Shown: positions 17,151-26,446 of the stretch, in pieces
Position numbering within the stretch: position 1 is the first letter of the stretch
How the letters are laid out: each line of letters opens with the position of its first letter
Source of the DNA: Deltaproteobacteria bacterium
GTDB lineage: Bacteria; Myxococcota_A; UBA9160; UBA4427
Reading direction: 5' to 3'
DNA length: 64,000 bases
NCBI GenBank assembly: GCA_029261835.1
Contig: JAJDAO010000069.1
Coordinates: 62,001 to 126,000, forward strand
Made by a program: the position numbers and the translations under genes
Notes under the pieces: generated by a model
The model's input: only the letters and a program-made list of their open reading frames with translations
What the model was told of the DNA's origin: nothing
Database searches by the model: none

Positions 17151-18116
17151 ATGACCCTGACCCAGCTTGAGTACATCCTAGCCGTCGACCGCCAGCGCCA
17201 CTTCGGCAGGGCAGCGCGCGCCTGCCACGTCACCCAGCCAACGCTCAGCATGCAGATTCAGAAGCTCGAAGACGAACTCGGTCTGATCGTCTTCGACCGT
17301 TCGAAGAGCCCCGCCATTCCGACCTCGGAAGGAGAACTCATCATCGCGCAGGCGAAGGTCGTGCTGCGCGAACAGCGACGACTGATCGAGCTGGCTCGTC
17401 GAACTCGAAACGAGCTGGCTGGCGACTTCCGGCTGGGCGTCATCCCCACGCTCTCGACCTATGTCCTGCCCTTGTTCATCGGGTCCTTCGCGCGCGAATA
17501 CCCGAGTGTCGATCTGATAATCGACGAGTGCAAGACCGAAGACATCGTCACCCAGCTCGTCGAGGGGAGACTCGACGCAGGCCTGATGGCAACACCTCTC
17601 CACGACGATTCGCTGATCGAGCGAGTGCTCTTCTACGAACCGTTCTACCTCTTCGTCGCGCCCGATCACGCGTTGTCGAGCAGGAAGCGGATCGCACAGA
17701 ACGACCTGGACATCAAGGAGATCTGGCTGCTCAACAAAGGGAATTGCTTCCGCGATCAGGTGCTCAACATCTGCTCCGAGGCAGAACCGGGCGGCCAGAC
17801 TGGCGGGAGCATCCGCTTCGAGAGTGGCAACCTCGAGACATTGAAGAACATGGTCCTGACAAACTCGGGCTATACCGTTCTGCCCCACCTTGCCGTCTCC
17901 CAACTGACACCAGGGCGGAGGAAGCTGGTTCGAGAGTTCCGGCGCCCCGTGCCGACCCGGGAGATCTCGTTGGTCCATTCGAGAAGTGTCCTCGGACTTC
18001 GGGTCATTGAAGCCCTCGAGGAGAAGATCGTGGGAGCACTCCCCCAGACCCTGCGAACGATGGATCGACTCGGCGTACGGGTCGTGGAATTCGGCCAGGA
18101 CGATCCGGCCATTTGA
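17151..18116 (+). CDS. oxyR: LysR-type hydrogen peroxide sensor OxyR
   Basis: The 321-residue LysR regulator has an N-terminal winged helix (about 1-60, FGRAARACHVTQPTLSMQIQKLE). The redox pair C199 and C208 is conserved in LLNKGNCFRDQVLNIC, matching the numbering and context of E. coli OxyR. SGNLETLKNMV also matches the family. Peroxide forms the C199-C208 disulfide and activates transcription. GGAGGGC precedes the ATG. The peroxiredoxin gene follows 144 bases downstream in the same direction and is the obvious target. Confidence 0.93.
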   Translation: MTLTQLEYILAVDRQRHFGRAARACHVTQPTLSMQIQKLEDELGLIVFDRSKSPAIPTSEGELIIAQAKVVLREQRRLIELARRTRNELAGDFRLGVIPTLSTYVLPLFIGSFAREYPSVDLIIDECKTEDIVTQLVEGRLDAGLMATPLHDDSLIERVLFYEPFYLFVAPDHALSSRKRIAQNDLDIKEIWLLNKGNCFRDQVLNICSEAEPGGQTGGSIRFESGNLETLKNMVLTNSGYTVLPHLAVSQLTPGRRKLVREFRRPVPTREISLVHSRSVLGLRVIEALEEKIVGALPQTLRTMDRLGVRVVEFGQDDPAI

Positions 18117-18130
18117 TCGATATTATCGAT
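18116..18130. promoter_or_regulatory. Palindrome upstream of ahpC, possible OxyR site
   Basis: ATCGATATTATCGAT is a perfect 7+1+7 palindrome beginning at the oxyR stop codon, with a GATA-T-TATC core reminiscent of OxyR half-sites. More ATCGAT elements follow (to about 18150). It sits about 130 bases before the ahpC start. Confidence 0.4.
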
Positions 18131-18260
18131 CATGATATAGGAACAATCGATTTGAGTTATCCACCCGAGTCGGCGATCTTGGGGCTCTCCCGCGCGGCCC
18201 ATGCGAAGAGCACGGGCCGGAAACAACGAGAATGAACCAGAGAGGAATGAGGAATCCACC

Positions 18261-18860
18261 ATGAGCACAGCCGTCACGACGCTCGTCACCACATCCGCCC
18301 CCGACTTCACCGCCACCGCGGTCGCGCCCGACAACAGCTTCCAGGAAGTCAGCCTGTCTGACTTCAGGGGCAAGTACGTCGTACTCTTCTTCTACCCGCT
18401 CGATTTCACGTTCGTCTGCCCCTCCGAGATCATCGCTTTCGACCGAAGGCTGGACGACTTCCGAAAGCGGGACTGCGCCGTGATCGGAGTCTCGGTCGAC
18501 TCTCACTTCACGCACCTCGCATGGAAGAACACGGACGTCAACCAGGGGGGGATCGGGAATATCCAGTACCCGCTCGTCGCCGACATCACGAAGGAGATCG
18601 CCAGGCAGTACGGCGTACTCCATGACGACTCCGTCGCGCTGCGCGGCCTCTTCTTGATCGACCAGGAGGGTGTCATTCGCCACTCGGTCGTCAATGATCT
18701 GCCGCTCGGGCGCAGCGTCGACGAGGCCCTTCGGCTGCTCGACGCCCTGCGCCACACCGAGGAGCACGGCGAAGTCTGCCCCGCCAACTGGCATGCCGGC
18801 GAGGACGCGATGGACCCCTCCGCCGACGGGGTGGCGGCTTATCTCTCCAAGCACAGCTAG
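18261..18860 (+). CDS. ahpC: 2-Cys peroxiredoxin, AhpC type
   Basis: The start at 18261 follows GAGGAATCCACC and gives 199 residues. The peroxidatic cysteine is C53 ([10 protein letters not shown]) and the resolving cysteine C173 (HGEVCPANW). Both are in typical 2-Cys AhpC/Prx1 contexts. The enzyme reduces H2O2 and organic peroxides in the cytoplasm. It follows oxyR. No AhpF or thioredoxin reductase partner is in the window. Confidence 0.95.
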   Translation: MSTAVTTLVTTSAPDFTATAVAPDNSFQEVSLSDFRGKYVVLFFYPLDFTFVCPSEIIAFDRRLDDFRKRDCAVIGVSVDSHFTHLAWKNTDVNQGGIGNIQYPLVADITKEIARQYGVLHDDSVALRGLFLIDQEGVIRHSVVNDLPLGRSVDEALRLLDALRHTEEHGEVCPANWHAGEDAMDPSADGVAAYLSKHS

Positions 18861-18885
18861 CGCGGGCCACCGCGAGGAGACCTGG

Positions 18886-18919
18886 GCGGGGGCGTTCTGA
18901 CAGGCGAGGACGTCCCCGC
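18886..18919. terminator. Stem-loop between convergent ahpC and sulfotransferase genes
   Basis: GCGGGGGCGT (18886-18895) pairs with ACGTCCCCGC (18910-18919) with one mismatch and a 14-base loop. It lies between two converging stop codons and may serve as a bidirectional terminator. Confidence 0.45.
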
Positions 18920-20065
18920 TCAGAGGTCGAACCGGCTGATGTAGCCGGACAGCCGGCCCCTTACCTGATCGACCGTGAGACCGTATCGCTCCAGATCGTA
19001 CGTGTGGGCGCCGTGCTTGCCGCGAGGGTTCTCACTCGCGTGTGTGAACATGGCCGCCTCGGTCTCCGCGCTGAGGGGGAGGTCGAAGTGCCGATAGATA
19101 CCTCGCACCGCGCCTGCCGAGTCGGCGACGAAGTCGCCGTACCGCACATCGATGAAGTGCCCTTCATCGCAGCGCTCGCGAGCAGCGAGCCCGCGCTCGA
19201 GCGAGCGAGCGAGATACTCGAGCACGTTCGCGCCCAGCTCCGGCTGCGTTGAGCAACCACGCACCTCGAAGAGAGCCTGCATCATGCTGCAGTACGAGGC
19301 GATCGACTCGCAGGGATCTCGGTGGGTCATGATGATGCAGCAGTCAGGGAACATTTCGAGCAGGATGTCGAGCGCCCAGAGGTGCACGGGCGACTTGAGC
19401 AGCCAGCGCTCAGCAGGTCGCTGCCAATCCAGCATCTGGAGCAGGCCGCGGTAGTAGGCGTAGGAAGCATGTAGATCCTGCCGCTGAAACCAGGAGCCAT
19501 ACGGCTCCATGAGCACCTCGATACCGAAGTGAGCATTGCAGAATGTGTGGGCCAGCAGCAGGACGCACTCCTCCGGAACGTCTGCATCCGCGAAATGAAT
19601 CTTCGTGAAGTCCGGACTGTTGTCCCGCATCCGCTCGTAGGTGTCCTTCATAGCCTGCCGCCGCGGATCGGGTTCGCCCCGAGCCAGCCCTTCGGCGGGA
19701 TCGGGGAAGAACCCCTCCCACAGCAGCAGCGGACGCGACGCCGGATCCATCGCGAGCAGGTTGAAGAGCGCCGAAGTGCCGGTGCGAGGAAGCCCGGTCA
19801 TATAGACCGGCCGGCGGATTTGCCGCTCGCGAATCTCCGGATACCGCGCGCGTGCCCGCTCGACGCGAAGCCGCGTGGCCAGGAGCTGCACCACTCGTTT
19901 CCAGTTCATCTTGCGCCCGGCCTCGGAGAGTCCGGCGGACTTGTCGTAGGTCTCGAGCAGAACGCGCAGACCCTCGCGAAAGTCATCACCACCGAAATCG
20001 GCTGATCCGGCCTTCCGAACGGCGGCCTCACTGACTGCCTGCTCACTGAATCCGTACTCAGCCAC
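18920..20065 (-). CDS. Sulfotransferase-family protein
   Basis: The 381-residue protein has the PAPS 5'-phosphosulfate loop as VYMTGLPRTGTSALFNLL (about 93-110). A 3'-phosphate-binding segment follows as IIMTHRDPCESIASYCSMM (about 245-265). These match the sulfotransferase_3 family common in mycobacteria and uncultured Deltaproteobacteria-like genomes. It overlaps the DUF1214 gene by 8 bases, so the two form an operon. The substrate (lipid, sterol or glycan hydroxyl) is unknown. Confidence 0.85.
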   Translation of the reverse strand: MAEYGFSEQAVSEAAVRKAGSADFGGDDFREGLRVLLETYDKSAGLSEAGRKMNWKRVVQLLATRLRVERARARYPEIRERQIRRPVYMTGLPRTGTSALFNLLAMDPASRPLLLWEGFFPDPAEGLARGEPDPRRQAMKDTYERMRDNSPDFTKIHFADADVPEECVLLLAHTFCNAHFGIEVLMEPYGSWFQRQDLHASYAYYRGLLQMLDWQRPAERWLLKSPVHLWALDILLEMFPDCCIIMTHRDPCESIASYCSMMQALFEVRGCSTQPELGANVLEYLARSLERGLAARERCDEGHFIDVRYGDFVADSAGAVRGIYRHFDLPLSAETEAAMFTHASENPRGKHGAHTYDLERYGLTVDQVRGRLSGYISRFDL

Positions 20066-21164
20066 CGCGCAGCTCCTTTAGATCGACGACACGCGTCCTC
20101 GGCTGGGGATGCTCGGAAGCCCGAATCCAACGCCAGCACATCGTGCCAAAACCATGGCCACAGGTGTCCAGCCAGTTCTCGACGCCCGGGTTCTGGTGCG
20201 CGACCACGACCCGCACCGAGCCGTCGTCACGCGAGACGGCTGTGTGGTTGTTGATGTGCACCGGGAAGTAGCGGTAGTCAAGAGACTCGAGCCAGTGGTT
20301 GGCCAACTGGAAGTTCCAATAGTCGCACTCTGGCGGCGTCGCCTCGATCACGAGCGCCTCGTTGGGTCCGAGTCGCCAGTAGCTGTGGTAGTTGGCGATG
20401 TTCGGATCACCACCCGCGATGCGCGCGGTCTCCGGATCGAAGCGCGGCAGCTCGTTTACGTGACTCTCGAAGCCCGAGGCCCAGCTGGCGAAGATGCGCG
20501 AACACCCGATGACGAACTGGCCCGCGGTCGCCAGCGCCCGGTCCATACGCGCCGGATCGAGATGGCGGGGACTGCTCGGACCGTCGATGCGCTCGATCGT
20601 AATTTCGGCCGGAATCTCGTTCTCATGATCGAGGCGCGTCTGGCGCACGATCAGGGTTCGGCTGCGGGGCTCCGTCCGCAGCCAGTTGCCCGGCGTTTCC
20701 TCGGCGCCCATGATGATCTCGAAACGACCGTCCGCGTCGATCTCCATGTCCTTCGCCTCGAGGTAGCCCGTGGTCTCCAGCGTCCCGGTCGCTCCGTAGT
20801 TGCCCGCCTGGGTGCCAAAGCCGAGGTAATGCACACTGCCCCGACTGCCGGTGATGCGGTATGTGCAGTTGCCGTCGATCGGCGCACTGCCGTACAGATT
20901 GTCGGGGTTGTCCATGCCCATCTTGATTGTCTCGTGGGCAGTACGTCGCACGAAGGGGGCTTGGGGATCGGCTGCTTCGACGAAGGTCTCCAGCCCGGCA
21001 CGCAGCAGCCGAGTGAGATAGCGCCAGCCCTCCGCTCGGGTCAGCAGATCGCCGGGCGAGTTCTCATCGAGCACGACGCTACCCGCAGCCTTGAGCGTGT
21101 CGCAAAAGTCATCCCAAGCCTGGCCGCTGATGACTCGGCCGACAGCATCCTGCTCGTCACTCAT
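20058..21164 (-). CDS. DUF1214-domain protein
   Basis: The 368-residue protein contains DGNCTYRITGSRGSVHYLGFGTQ and, in the C-terminal half, ALVIEATPPECDYWNFQLANHWLESLDYR. Both are characteristic of DUF1214 proteins. It is cytoplasmic by sequence, with no signal peptide. The family has no established reaction but recurs beside sulfotransferases and SDRs in genomes degrading steroids or xenobiotics. It is co-transcribed with, and overlaps, the sulfotransferase gene. Confidence 0.82.
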   Translation of the reverse strand: MSDEQDAVGRVISGQAWDDFCDTLKAAGSVVLDENSPGDLLTRAEGWRYLTRLLRAGLETFVEAADPQAPFVRRTAHETIKMGMDNPDNLYGSAPIDGNCTYRITGSRGSVHYLGFGTQAGNYGATGTLETTGYLEAKDMEIDADGRFEIIMGAEETPGNWLRTEPRSRTLIVRQTRLDHENEIPAEITIERIDGPSSPRHLDPARMDRALATAGQFVIGCSRIFASWASGFESHVNELPRFDPETARIAGGDPNIANYHSYWRLGPNEALVIEATPPECDYWNFQLANHWLESLDYRYFPVHINNHTAVSRDDGSVRVVVAHQNPGVENWLDTCGHGFGTMCWRWIRASEHPQPRTRVVDLKELRGG

Positions 21165-21280
21165 TTCTCACCTCTTGTCCAAAACCGTCGTTCACGCTCG
21201 TGATCGCCAGCCGACTGGATCGATCACAGGCTAGCAGCCACTCTCGGAGCGAGTGTATGATGCCGCAGGGGGGGAGGTCC

Positions 21281-22171
21281 ATGATCGCGAGGCTTCTGGA
21301 GAATGAACGAGTGGTGGTAACGGGTGCCTCCCGTGGTCTCGGGCGTGCCTTCGCCGTGGCACTTGCCGAGCAGGGTGCGCGTCTGGTGATCAACGGCACC
21401 AACCCGGAGAAGCTAGCCGAGACTCAGACGCTGATCGACGAACGAGGGGGGACGGCGGTCAGCCAGCTCGGCTCGGTAGCGGACTACGATGCCTGCCAGG
21501 AGCTCATCGAGCGCAGTCTCGACGAGTTCGGCGGCGTCGATACTCTGGTGAATAACGCCGGCACCGTGCGTGACCGGACTCTGCTTCGCATGACGCCCGA
21601 GGAGTTCGATGAGGTCATCGCAGTCAACCTGCGCGGTTCATGGGCCTGTGGCCAAGCGGCTGCGCGGGCCATGAAGGAGTCCGGTGGCCGCATCATCAAC
21701 GTGATCTCCGGCAGCGCCTTCACAGGACCGATCGGACAGACGAATTACGCCGCCGCCAAGGCTGGCGTGGCAGCGATGACCCGCTGCTGGTCCTTCGAAC
21801 TCGAACGCTACGGCATTCGCTGCAACGCCGTCTGGCCCGTCGCGTTGACGGACATGACCGACGTCATCGTCGAGCGCAATCGGGCACTGGCCGAGAAGGA
21901 GGGGCGCACACCTCCCTCCCCTGCCGAGATGGGTCTGGGGCGGCCCGAGCAGATAGCGCGGCTGATCGTCTTTCTCGCCAGCGCCAAGGCTGATGCGCTC
22001 AATGGACAGATAATCACTTTCAACGGCCGCAAGCTCGCGCTCTGGACGCACCCGTGCGAGGTGAATATCCATGAGCGGGCGGATTGGAGCCTCGAAGAAC
22101 TCGTTCGGGACTTCTTCGCGACGGCGGGACGCGAGCTCCAGCCGATCTACAAGGCGATGAAGCGGGTGTGA
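21281..22171 (+). CDS. Short-chain dehydrogenase/reductase
   Basis: The start at 21281 lies behind a strong GGGGGGAGG; the longer frame from 21200 lacks an RBS. The product has 296 residues with the classical SDR cofactor motif VTGASRGLGRAFA, NNAG and the catalytic Ser-Tyr-Lys (ISGSAFTGPIGQTNYAAAK). It is longer than usual, with a C-terminal extension of about 50 residues (TFNGRKLALWTHPCEVNIHE). That extension resembles the tail of SDRs paired with MaoC domains in multifunctional beta-oxidation proteins. The gene is divergent from DUF1214. Confidence 0.88.
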   Translation: MIARLLENERVVVTGASRGLGRAFAVALAEQGARLVINGTNPEKLAETQTLIDERGGTAVSQLGSVADYDACQELIERSLDEFGGVDTLVNNAGTVRDRTLLRMTPEEFDEVIAVNLRGSWACGQAAARAMKESGGRIINVISGSAFTGPIGQTNYAAAKAGVAAMTRCWSFELERYGIRCNAVWPVALTDMTDVIVERNRALAEKEGRTPPSPAEMGLGRPEQIARLIVFLASAKADALNGQIITFNGRKLALWTHPCEVNIHERADWSLEELVRDFFATAGRELQPIYKAMKRV

Positions 22172-22232
22172 GCCCCTCCTGGACTCGCTGACGCGCGGCT
22201 GGCCAACTCTCCAGGCACACAGGGTGCTGCTG

Positions 22233-23654
22233 TCAGGCTTTGCTGGCGCCGATCGCGGCCTTGTGGAGCGTTTCGAACTCGAACTGTGTCGCCTCTACAA
22301 GGTGGTGGAGATCGGGTAGCGCGTCCCAGTCTGAGTTGAAGCCCCAGTAGAGGCTGCCGGCGTAGCTCACGAGTCCGATGCCCAATGCCTGATTGATTCC
22401 CATTGGCACGAGCGGGTAGACCTCGAGCAGCGGCGCACCGAGCACGGAGAGCGGTACCGGCGAGCCGGGAACACTGGTGACGATCATGTTGGCGGCGCGG
22501 CTCCAGAGCCCGAGCTGCGCCATCTGCCCCATCAGCGCGCTATCGGTCAAATCGGCGATCTCTGCCAGCGTCTCGGCACCCAGGCTCTGCTTCGACCCCT
22601 TCACCTCTCGCGTGGCGTCGAGGATGCGCAGATAGCGCTGGTGCGGATCTGGCTCGTCGAGCGGCAGCCTAACGACGACCGATGACACGTGGCTCCCGGA
22701 GATGCCGCCCTCACTCTTGCCGCGCTTGTCGATGGGCACGAGCACGCGAAAGTCGAGACCATTGACCGACATGCCGCGGCGCCCGAAAAACGTCCTGATG
22801 GCACCCGCTGTGGTCGCGAGCACTACGTCGTTGATCTTGCCGCCCAGGCGGTTCTTGATCTCCCTCGCCGCGTCGAAGTCGACCGGCATCCAGTCGAGGC
22901 GCCTGTAGGGACCGAGCGACTGGTTGAGGGGGGTCTCGTCTGCTGGTCGAAACCCACTGGTAGCCACTTCGACGATGCCTTCCATGGCATCGCGAACGGA
23001 ATCGTGTCGCCCGGCCGCCCCGGCGAGAACGCGACTGCCCGAACGCAGAAGCGAGAGTGGGAGTGAGGCGCGACGGGAAATCGCGTCAACGAGCAGCCGA
23101 CCGCTGGAGGGGGGGGGACGCGGGAGCCACTCTCGAGGGTTCCGCCGCCTGCGAGCAGCCTCGGGCGCCATGAGAGCGGAAAGAATGTCGATCCCCCCCT
23201 GCCCTCCAACGAGGGAATGGTGCACCTTCGAGATGATCGCGAAACGGCCGTCCTCGAGCCCCTCGACGAACCAAAGCTCCCAGAGTGGCCTGACGCGATC
23301 CAGCTGCTGCGACATGATGCGTCCCGCCAACCGTTTGAGCAGCCGCGCGTCGCCGGGGGCGGGGAGGCGCGTGTGACGTACGTGGTACCGGAGATTGAAC
23401 TTGTCATCGTCGATCCAGACGGGCTGTCCAGTGCCGGGGACGAAGTTGAGTTTCTGCTGAAAGCGAGGGCGTTCCTGCAGCGCCTGGTCGACGAACTCGA
23501 AGATACGCTCTATGTCGATCCCGCCGACCTCGTTCGCCAGAGGACCGATCTGGCAGATCGCGACGGAACCGATGTGCATGTGCGTATTGCCGTCCTCGAG
23601 GTTGAGGAAGGTCGATTCCAGCGCCGACAGGCGATCGTAGTGCGAGTAGCTCAC
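22233..23654 (-). CDS. Wax ester synthase/diacylglycerol acyltransferase (WS/DGAT) with altered active site
   Basis: The 473-residue protein matches WS/DGAT throughout: LSALESTFLNLEDGNTHMHIGSV at the start, then VHHSLVGGQGGIDIL, NDVVLATTAGAIRTF and the conserved C-terminal GMALNIT-type region (here NQALGIGLVSYAGSLYWGFNSD). The catalytic HHxxxDG motif reads HHSLVGG, so the Asp is replaced by Gly. The catalytic His pair is intact. WS/DGATs esterify fatty alcohols or diacylglycerol with acyl-CoA. Activity is uncertain given the substitution. Confidence 0.88.
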   Translation of the reverse strand: MSYSHYDRLSALESTFLNLEDGNTHMHIGSVAICQIGPLANEVGGIDIERIFEFVDQALQERPRFQQKLNFVPGTGQPVWIDDDKFNLRYHVRHTRLPAPGDARLLKRLAGRIMSQQLDRVRPLWELWFVEGLEDGRFAIISKVHHSLVGGQGGIDILSALMAPEAARRRRNPREWLPRPPPSSGRLLVDAISRRASLPLSLLRSGSRVLAGAAGRHDSVRDAMEGIVEVATSGFRPADETPLNQSLGPYRRLDWMPVDFDAAREIKNRLGGKINDVVLATTAGAIRTFFGRRGMSVNGLDFRVLVPIDKRGKSEGGISGSHVSSVVVRLPLDEPDPHQRYLRILDATREVKGSKQSLGAETLAEIADLTDSALMGQMAQLGLWSRAANMIVTSVPGSPVPLSVLGAPLLEVYPLVPMGINQALGIGLVSYAGSLYWGFNSDWDALPDLHHLVEATQFEFETLHKAAIGASKA

Positions 23655-23768
23655 GGTCGAAGCTCCCGTCGACGCGGAGCCGACTCGTCGTTGTCTCTCA
23701 GCCCAGTCCTCGTCAGCGTCTTGCTACAGGGTCGGGGGCGAGGATCTGCGGTCGCCGAGCACGTGCGC

Positions 23769-24212
23769 TCACTCGTGCTCGACCGGCGCAACGAAGCGCT
23801 CGTCCGCGCAGGCGCCGTCGGCGATCTCCTGCAGATTCGTGCTGGATGCCCACTCGTGAATGTGGTCATTGAGGCGACTCCAAACGCCGTGCAGCGGGCA
23901 GGGATGAGCGTCGTCGCAGGTCCCCCAGCCGAAGGCACAGCGGCCCTCCGTCGGATAGGCGTCCACAGCCGACAGAATCTCTATGAAGGGGATTTCGGCG
24001 GCAGGCCGGGCCAACATGAATCCGCCGCCCTGGCCCTTCTGCGAGACGAGCAGATCCGCCAGCACGAGGCGGCGCAGCACCTTGGAGAGGTAGTGAGGAG
24101 GAATGCCGGTCGAAGTCGACAAATCCGTGGCACGAATTGGCTCCCCACGGGGCACAGTCGCCAGCCACGCCATGGCTCGCAGAGCATACTCGGCGGTCTG
24201 TGAGACTATCAT
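23769..24212 (-). CDS. Rrf2-family iron-sulfur transcriptional regulator
   Basis: The start at 24212 (MIVSQTAEYALRAMAWLA) matches the Rrf2 N-terminus and gives 147 residues; the frame runs upstream to 24317 without family resemblance. The winged helix covers about 1-70 (RATDLSTSTGIPPHYLSKVLRRL, GGGFMLARP). Three cysteines, C92-x6-C99-x5-C105, sit where NsrR/IscR bind their cluster, with spacing slightly different from either. A role in sensing NO or redox state fits the neighbouring denitrification island. Confidence 0.9.
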   Translation of the reverse strand: MIVSQTAEYALRAMAWLATVPRGEPIRATDLSTSTGIPPHYLSKVLRRLVLADLLVSQKGQGGGFMLARPAAEIPFIEILSAVDAYPTEGRCAFGWGTCDDAHPCPLHGVWSRLNDHIHEWASSTNLQEIADGACADERFVAPVEHE

Positions 24213-24273
24213 GCGACTCCCTGCGAACGGTGCCACGCGCGGTCGGGTCCACGGCTTAGATCGGCTCGGCGCA

Positions 24274-24332
24274 TTGACCGAGTTGAGCCCGTGGCGTACT
24301 ATAGCATCAATCGACATCTAGATCCATTTATC
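24274..24332 (+). promoter_or_regulatory. Promoter with Rrf2-type operator, divergent from the Rrf2 gene
   Basis: A TTGACC (24274-24279) and TACTAT (24297-24302) are 17 bases apart on the plus strand. TCTAGATCCATTTATC (24317-24332) begins 14 bases after the -10 element. The same 16 bases in the same place follow a similar promoter at 37874. On the minus strand, TGGATC-N17-TATAGT could drive the Rrf2 gene, with the motif over its -35 element. The half-site resembles the AGATGCATTT core of NsrR sites. Confidence 0.55.
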
Positions 24333-25083
24333 CTGGACTATCCATCGGGCGTACCACCAGAGATCTGACGGGCAGCACGCCAGAGACCGAACGATCCGAA
24401 GGACATCGATTCATTGATCGGGTGAGCAGTGCGCGAGGGGCGCGGCTGAGCGCCCGAGAGAACACCGAAGGCTAGCAGGCGCACAGCCGAGCAGGGTCGC
24501 TGAGGGTCTTTCCTCGGCTCCTCCGGCGCTCGAGCAGCCGAGTGTGATCCAGCCTTCCAGACGGGGCAGTCTATCCGTTGAGAGTGAGCGGAGAGTCGTC
24601 AATCGCAACCCGCTCGGCGGGTATGCAGAGCGCCCTGAGGCTCTCTCAGCCCCGCCTGGCGGTGCGAACAAACGTTCGCTTCGCGGCCGTCAGAACTCGC
24701 CGATGCAGCGTGTCCTTTCGCTTCGCACCACACCGATGGGAGATCGGCGAGGCGACAAGACCGAGTTCTTGGAAGTTGCGAACGATTCCATCTGTGCAAA
24801 CCTCGTTGTACCCCCCGTTGAAGCCACCAAATGGGTAGCGGATTCGGATCTACACCTATTTGAGTCATCCGGGGGAGGAGCACCACGCTGGATTGGCTCG
24901 CAGCGGGACCACCGAGCGCAAGCTGCGGGTTCCGTGCCAACGGAGAGCCGGTCCAGTAGCGATCTCGAGTGCGTCACAGGCGAGACGTGTCTGAGCAGCG
25001 AGCACTCCGCTCGTCCGCAAGCTCAAGAACGACTTCGCCGTGGGTCGCAGGCCGTTTTACCAATCCGCAGCCGCGGACCAAGC
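24333..25083. other. Long gene-free stretch, possible untranslated leader
   Basis: About 750 bases separate the promoter at 24274 from the porin. The porin frame stays open upstream to 24544, but the product there is low-complexity and unlike any family. A weak GGGCGC/GCGCCC hairpin occurs at 24438-24455. I see no convincing gene. It could be a long 5' leader or hold an unrecognised small RNA. Confidence 0.35.
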
Positions 25084-25101
25084 CTGTGTCATCTGACACA
25101 G
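25084..25101. promoter_or_regulatory. 18-bp dyad immediately upstream of the porin start
   Basis: CTGTGTCATCTGACACAG is a perfect palindrome of 8+2+8 that ends 15 bases before the porin ATG and just before its RBS. The TGTGT-N6-ACACA spacing resembles CRP/FNR-superfamily operators, but it could also act as an RNA hairpin. Confidence 0.45.
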
Positions 25102-25116
25102 TCGGAAAGGAAGAGC

Positions 25117-26415
25117 ATGAATACGTCAGAGAAAAGTCGAATGACATTCAAGAGCACAGTGCTCGGGCTCCAGGTGCTCGCGTTACTGCTGCTCGGCACT
25201 CCGCTGGCCGGCACCGCGGCCGCGGGCGATGACTTCTGGGATGCGCTCACCGGCGGAACGCCGACGTTGAACGTTCGCGGGCGCATCGAGGTTGCGGATC
25301 AAGGCAAGGTCCGCGGTTCGACGGTAGACACGCGCCGCAGCTCGAAGTCTTACACGATCCGCACGCGCCTCGGCTATGGCACGAAGGTGTGGAACGGCGC
25401 TTCTCTGTTTGCCGACTTCGAGAACGTCGCGGCAATTGCCCCGAGCAAGTCTTTCGACAATGCCAAGGCGGTCGCGGCCGTCGGTAGCCGGACCACCATC
25501 GCGGATCCCACGACGACCCAGGTCAATCAGGCGTTCATGAAGTACACGAATAGCGATCTACTGGGAACGACGGTGATCGGCGGCCGCCAGCGGATCAAGA
25601 TCGATGACGACCGCTTCATCGGCAACGTGGGCTGGCGACAGAATGAGCAGACTTACGACGCGGCGTTGCTCGACTCCTCCCTCGGAGTCGACAAGCTGTC
25701 GATCAAGTATGGCTTCATCGGCATGGTACGTCGCATCTATGGCAACCAGGGCACCCAACCCGACTGGAATTCGAGATCGCACCTCATCAACGTCTCCTAC
25801 GGCGGGCTCGATTGCGCCAAGCTGATCGCTTTCGCCTACCTGCTCGATTTCAGGAATAGCGCGCCCGGAAACTCTTCCACGACGTTCGGCGTGAGGCTGC
25901 AGGGGAAGCAGGAGATCAACGACAAGCTGAAGGTCGGCTATCAGACGAGCTGGGCCTACCAGCAGGACTGGAAGAAGAATCCGGCCAACTACAAGGCGCA
26001 CTACTTCCTGGGCGACGTTGACCTCGGCTACGATCCCTGCGGTGTGCTGGGTGTGGGCTTCGAAATGCTGGGCAGCGACAATGGGAACGGAGGCTTCGTA
26101 ACGCCGCTCGCCACGGGCCACAAGTTCAACGGCTGGGCGGACGTGTTCCTGGCCAACGGCGGCGCGAACGGACTGCGAGACATCTATGTCTACGCGTCCC
26201 CGAAGCTGCCGTATAAGCTGGGCGGCAAGGTGGCCTATCACCACTTCCGCAACGATCGCAACAACAACGTGCTGGGCAACGAAATCGATGTGGCGGTGAA
26301 TCGGAAGATCAACGATCACCTGACCCTGCTCGTCAAGTCGGCCTACTTCGCAACGCGAAGTACTGCTCTGGCCGACATCTACAGGATCTGGCTCCAGGCC
26401 ACAGTGAACTTCTGA
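25117..26415 (+). CDS. Outer-membrane beta-barrel porin, alginate-export (AlgE/OprD-like) family
   Basis: The ATG at 25117 follows GGAAAGGAAGAGC and gives 432 residues. A signal peptide (about 8-40, ending TAAAG) is followed by alternating amphipathic strands. Examples are LNVRGRIEVADQGKV, SYTIRTRLGYGTKVWNGASLFADFENV and QAFMKYTNSDLLGTTVIGGRQRIKIDDDRFIGNVGWRQNEQTYDA, the last typical of alginate-export-family barrels. It ends in an aromatic residue (TVNF), as outer-membrane proteins do. The substrate is unknown; nitrate or nitrite uptake would fit the island but is speculation. Confidence 0.82.
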   Translation: MNTSEKSRMTFKSTVLGLQVLALLLLGTPLAGTAAAGDDFWDALTGGTPTLNVRGRIEVADQGKVRGSTVDTRRSSKSYTIRTRLGYGTKVWNGASLFADFENVAAIAPSKSFDNAKAVAAVGSRTTIADPTTTQVNQAFMKYTNSDLLGTTVIGGRQRIKIDDDRFIGNVGWRQNEQTYDAALLDSSLGVDKLSIKYGFIGMVRRIYGNQGTQPDWNSRSHLINVSYGGLDCAKLIAFAYLLDFRNSAPGNSSTTFGVRLQGKQEINDKLKVGYQTSWAYQQDWKKNPANYKAHYFLGDVDLGYDPCGVLGVGFEMLGSDNGNGGFVTPLATGHKFNGWADVFLANGGANGLRDIYVYASPKLPYKLGGKVAYHHFRNDRNNNVLGNEIDVAVNRKINDHLTLLVKSAYFATRSTALADIYRIWLQATVNF

Positions 26416-26446
26416 CCGGCCCTCGTTCGGTCCGCACGCACGATCT

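Noticed and set aside
24544..25116. Upstream extension of the porin frame by 191 codons
   Set aside because: It would place 191 unremarkable residues before a clear signal peptide; the ATG at 25117 has its own RBS.
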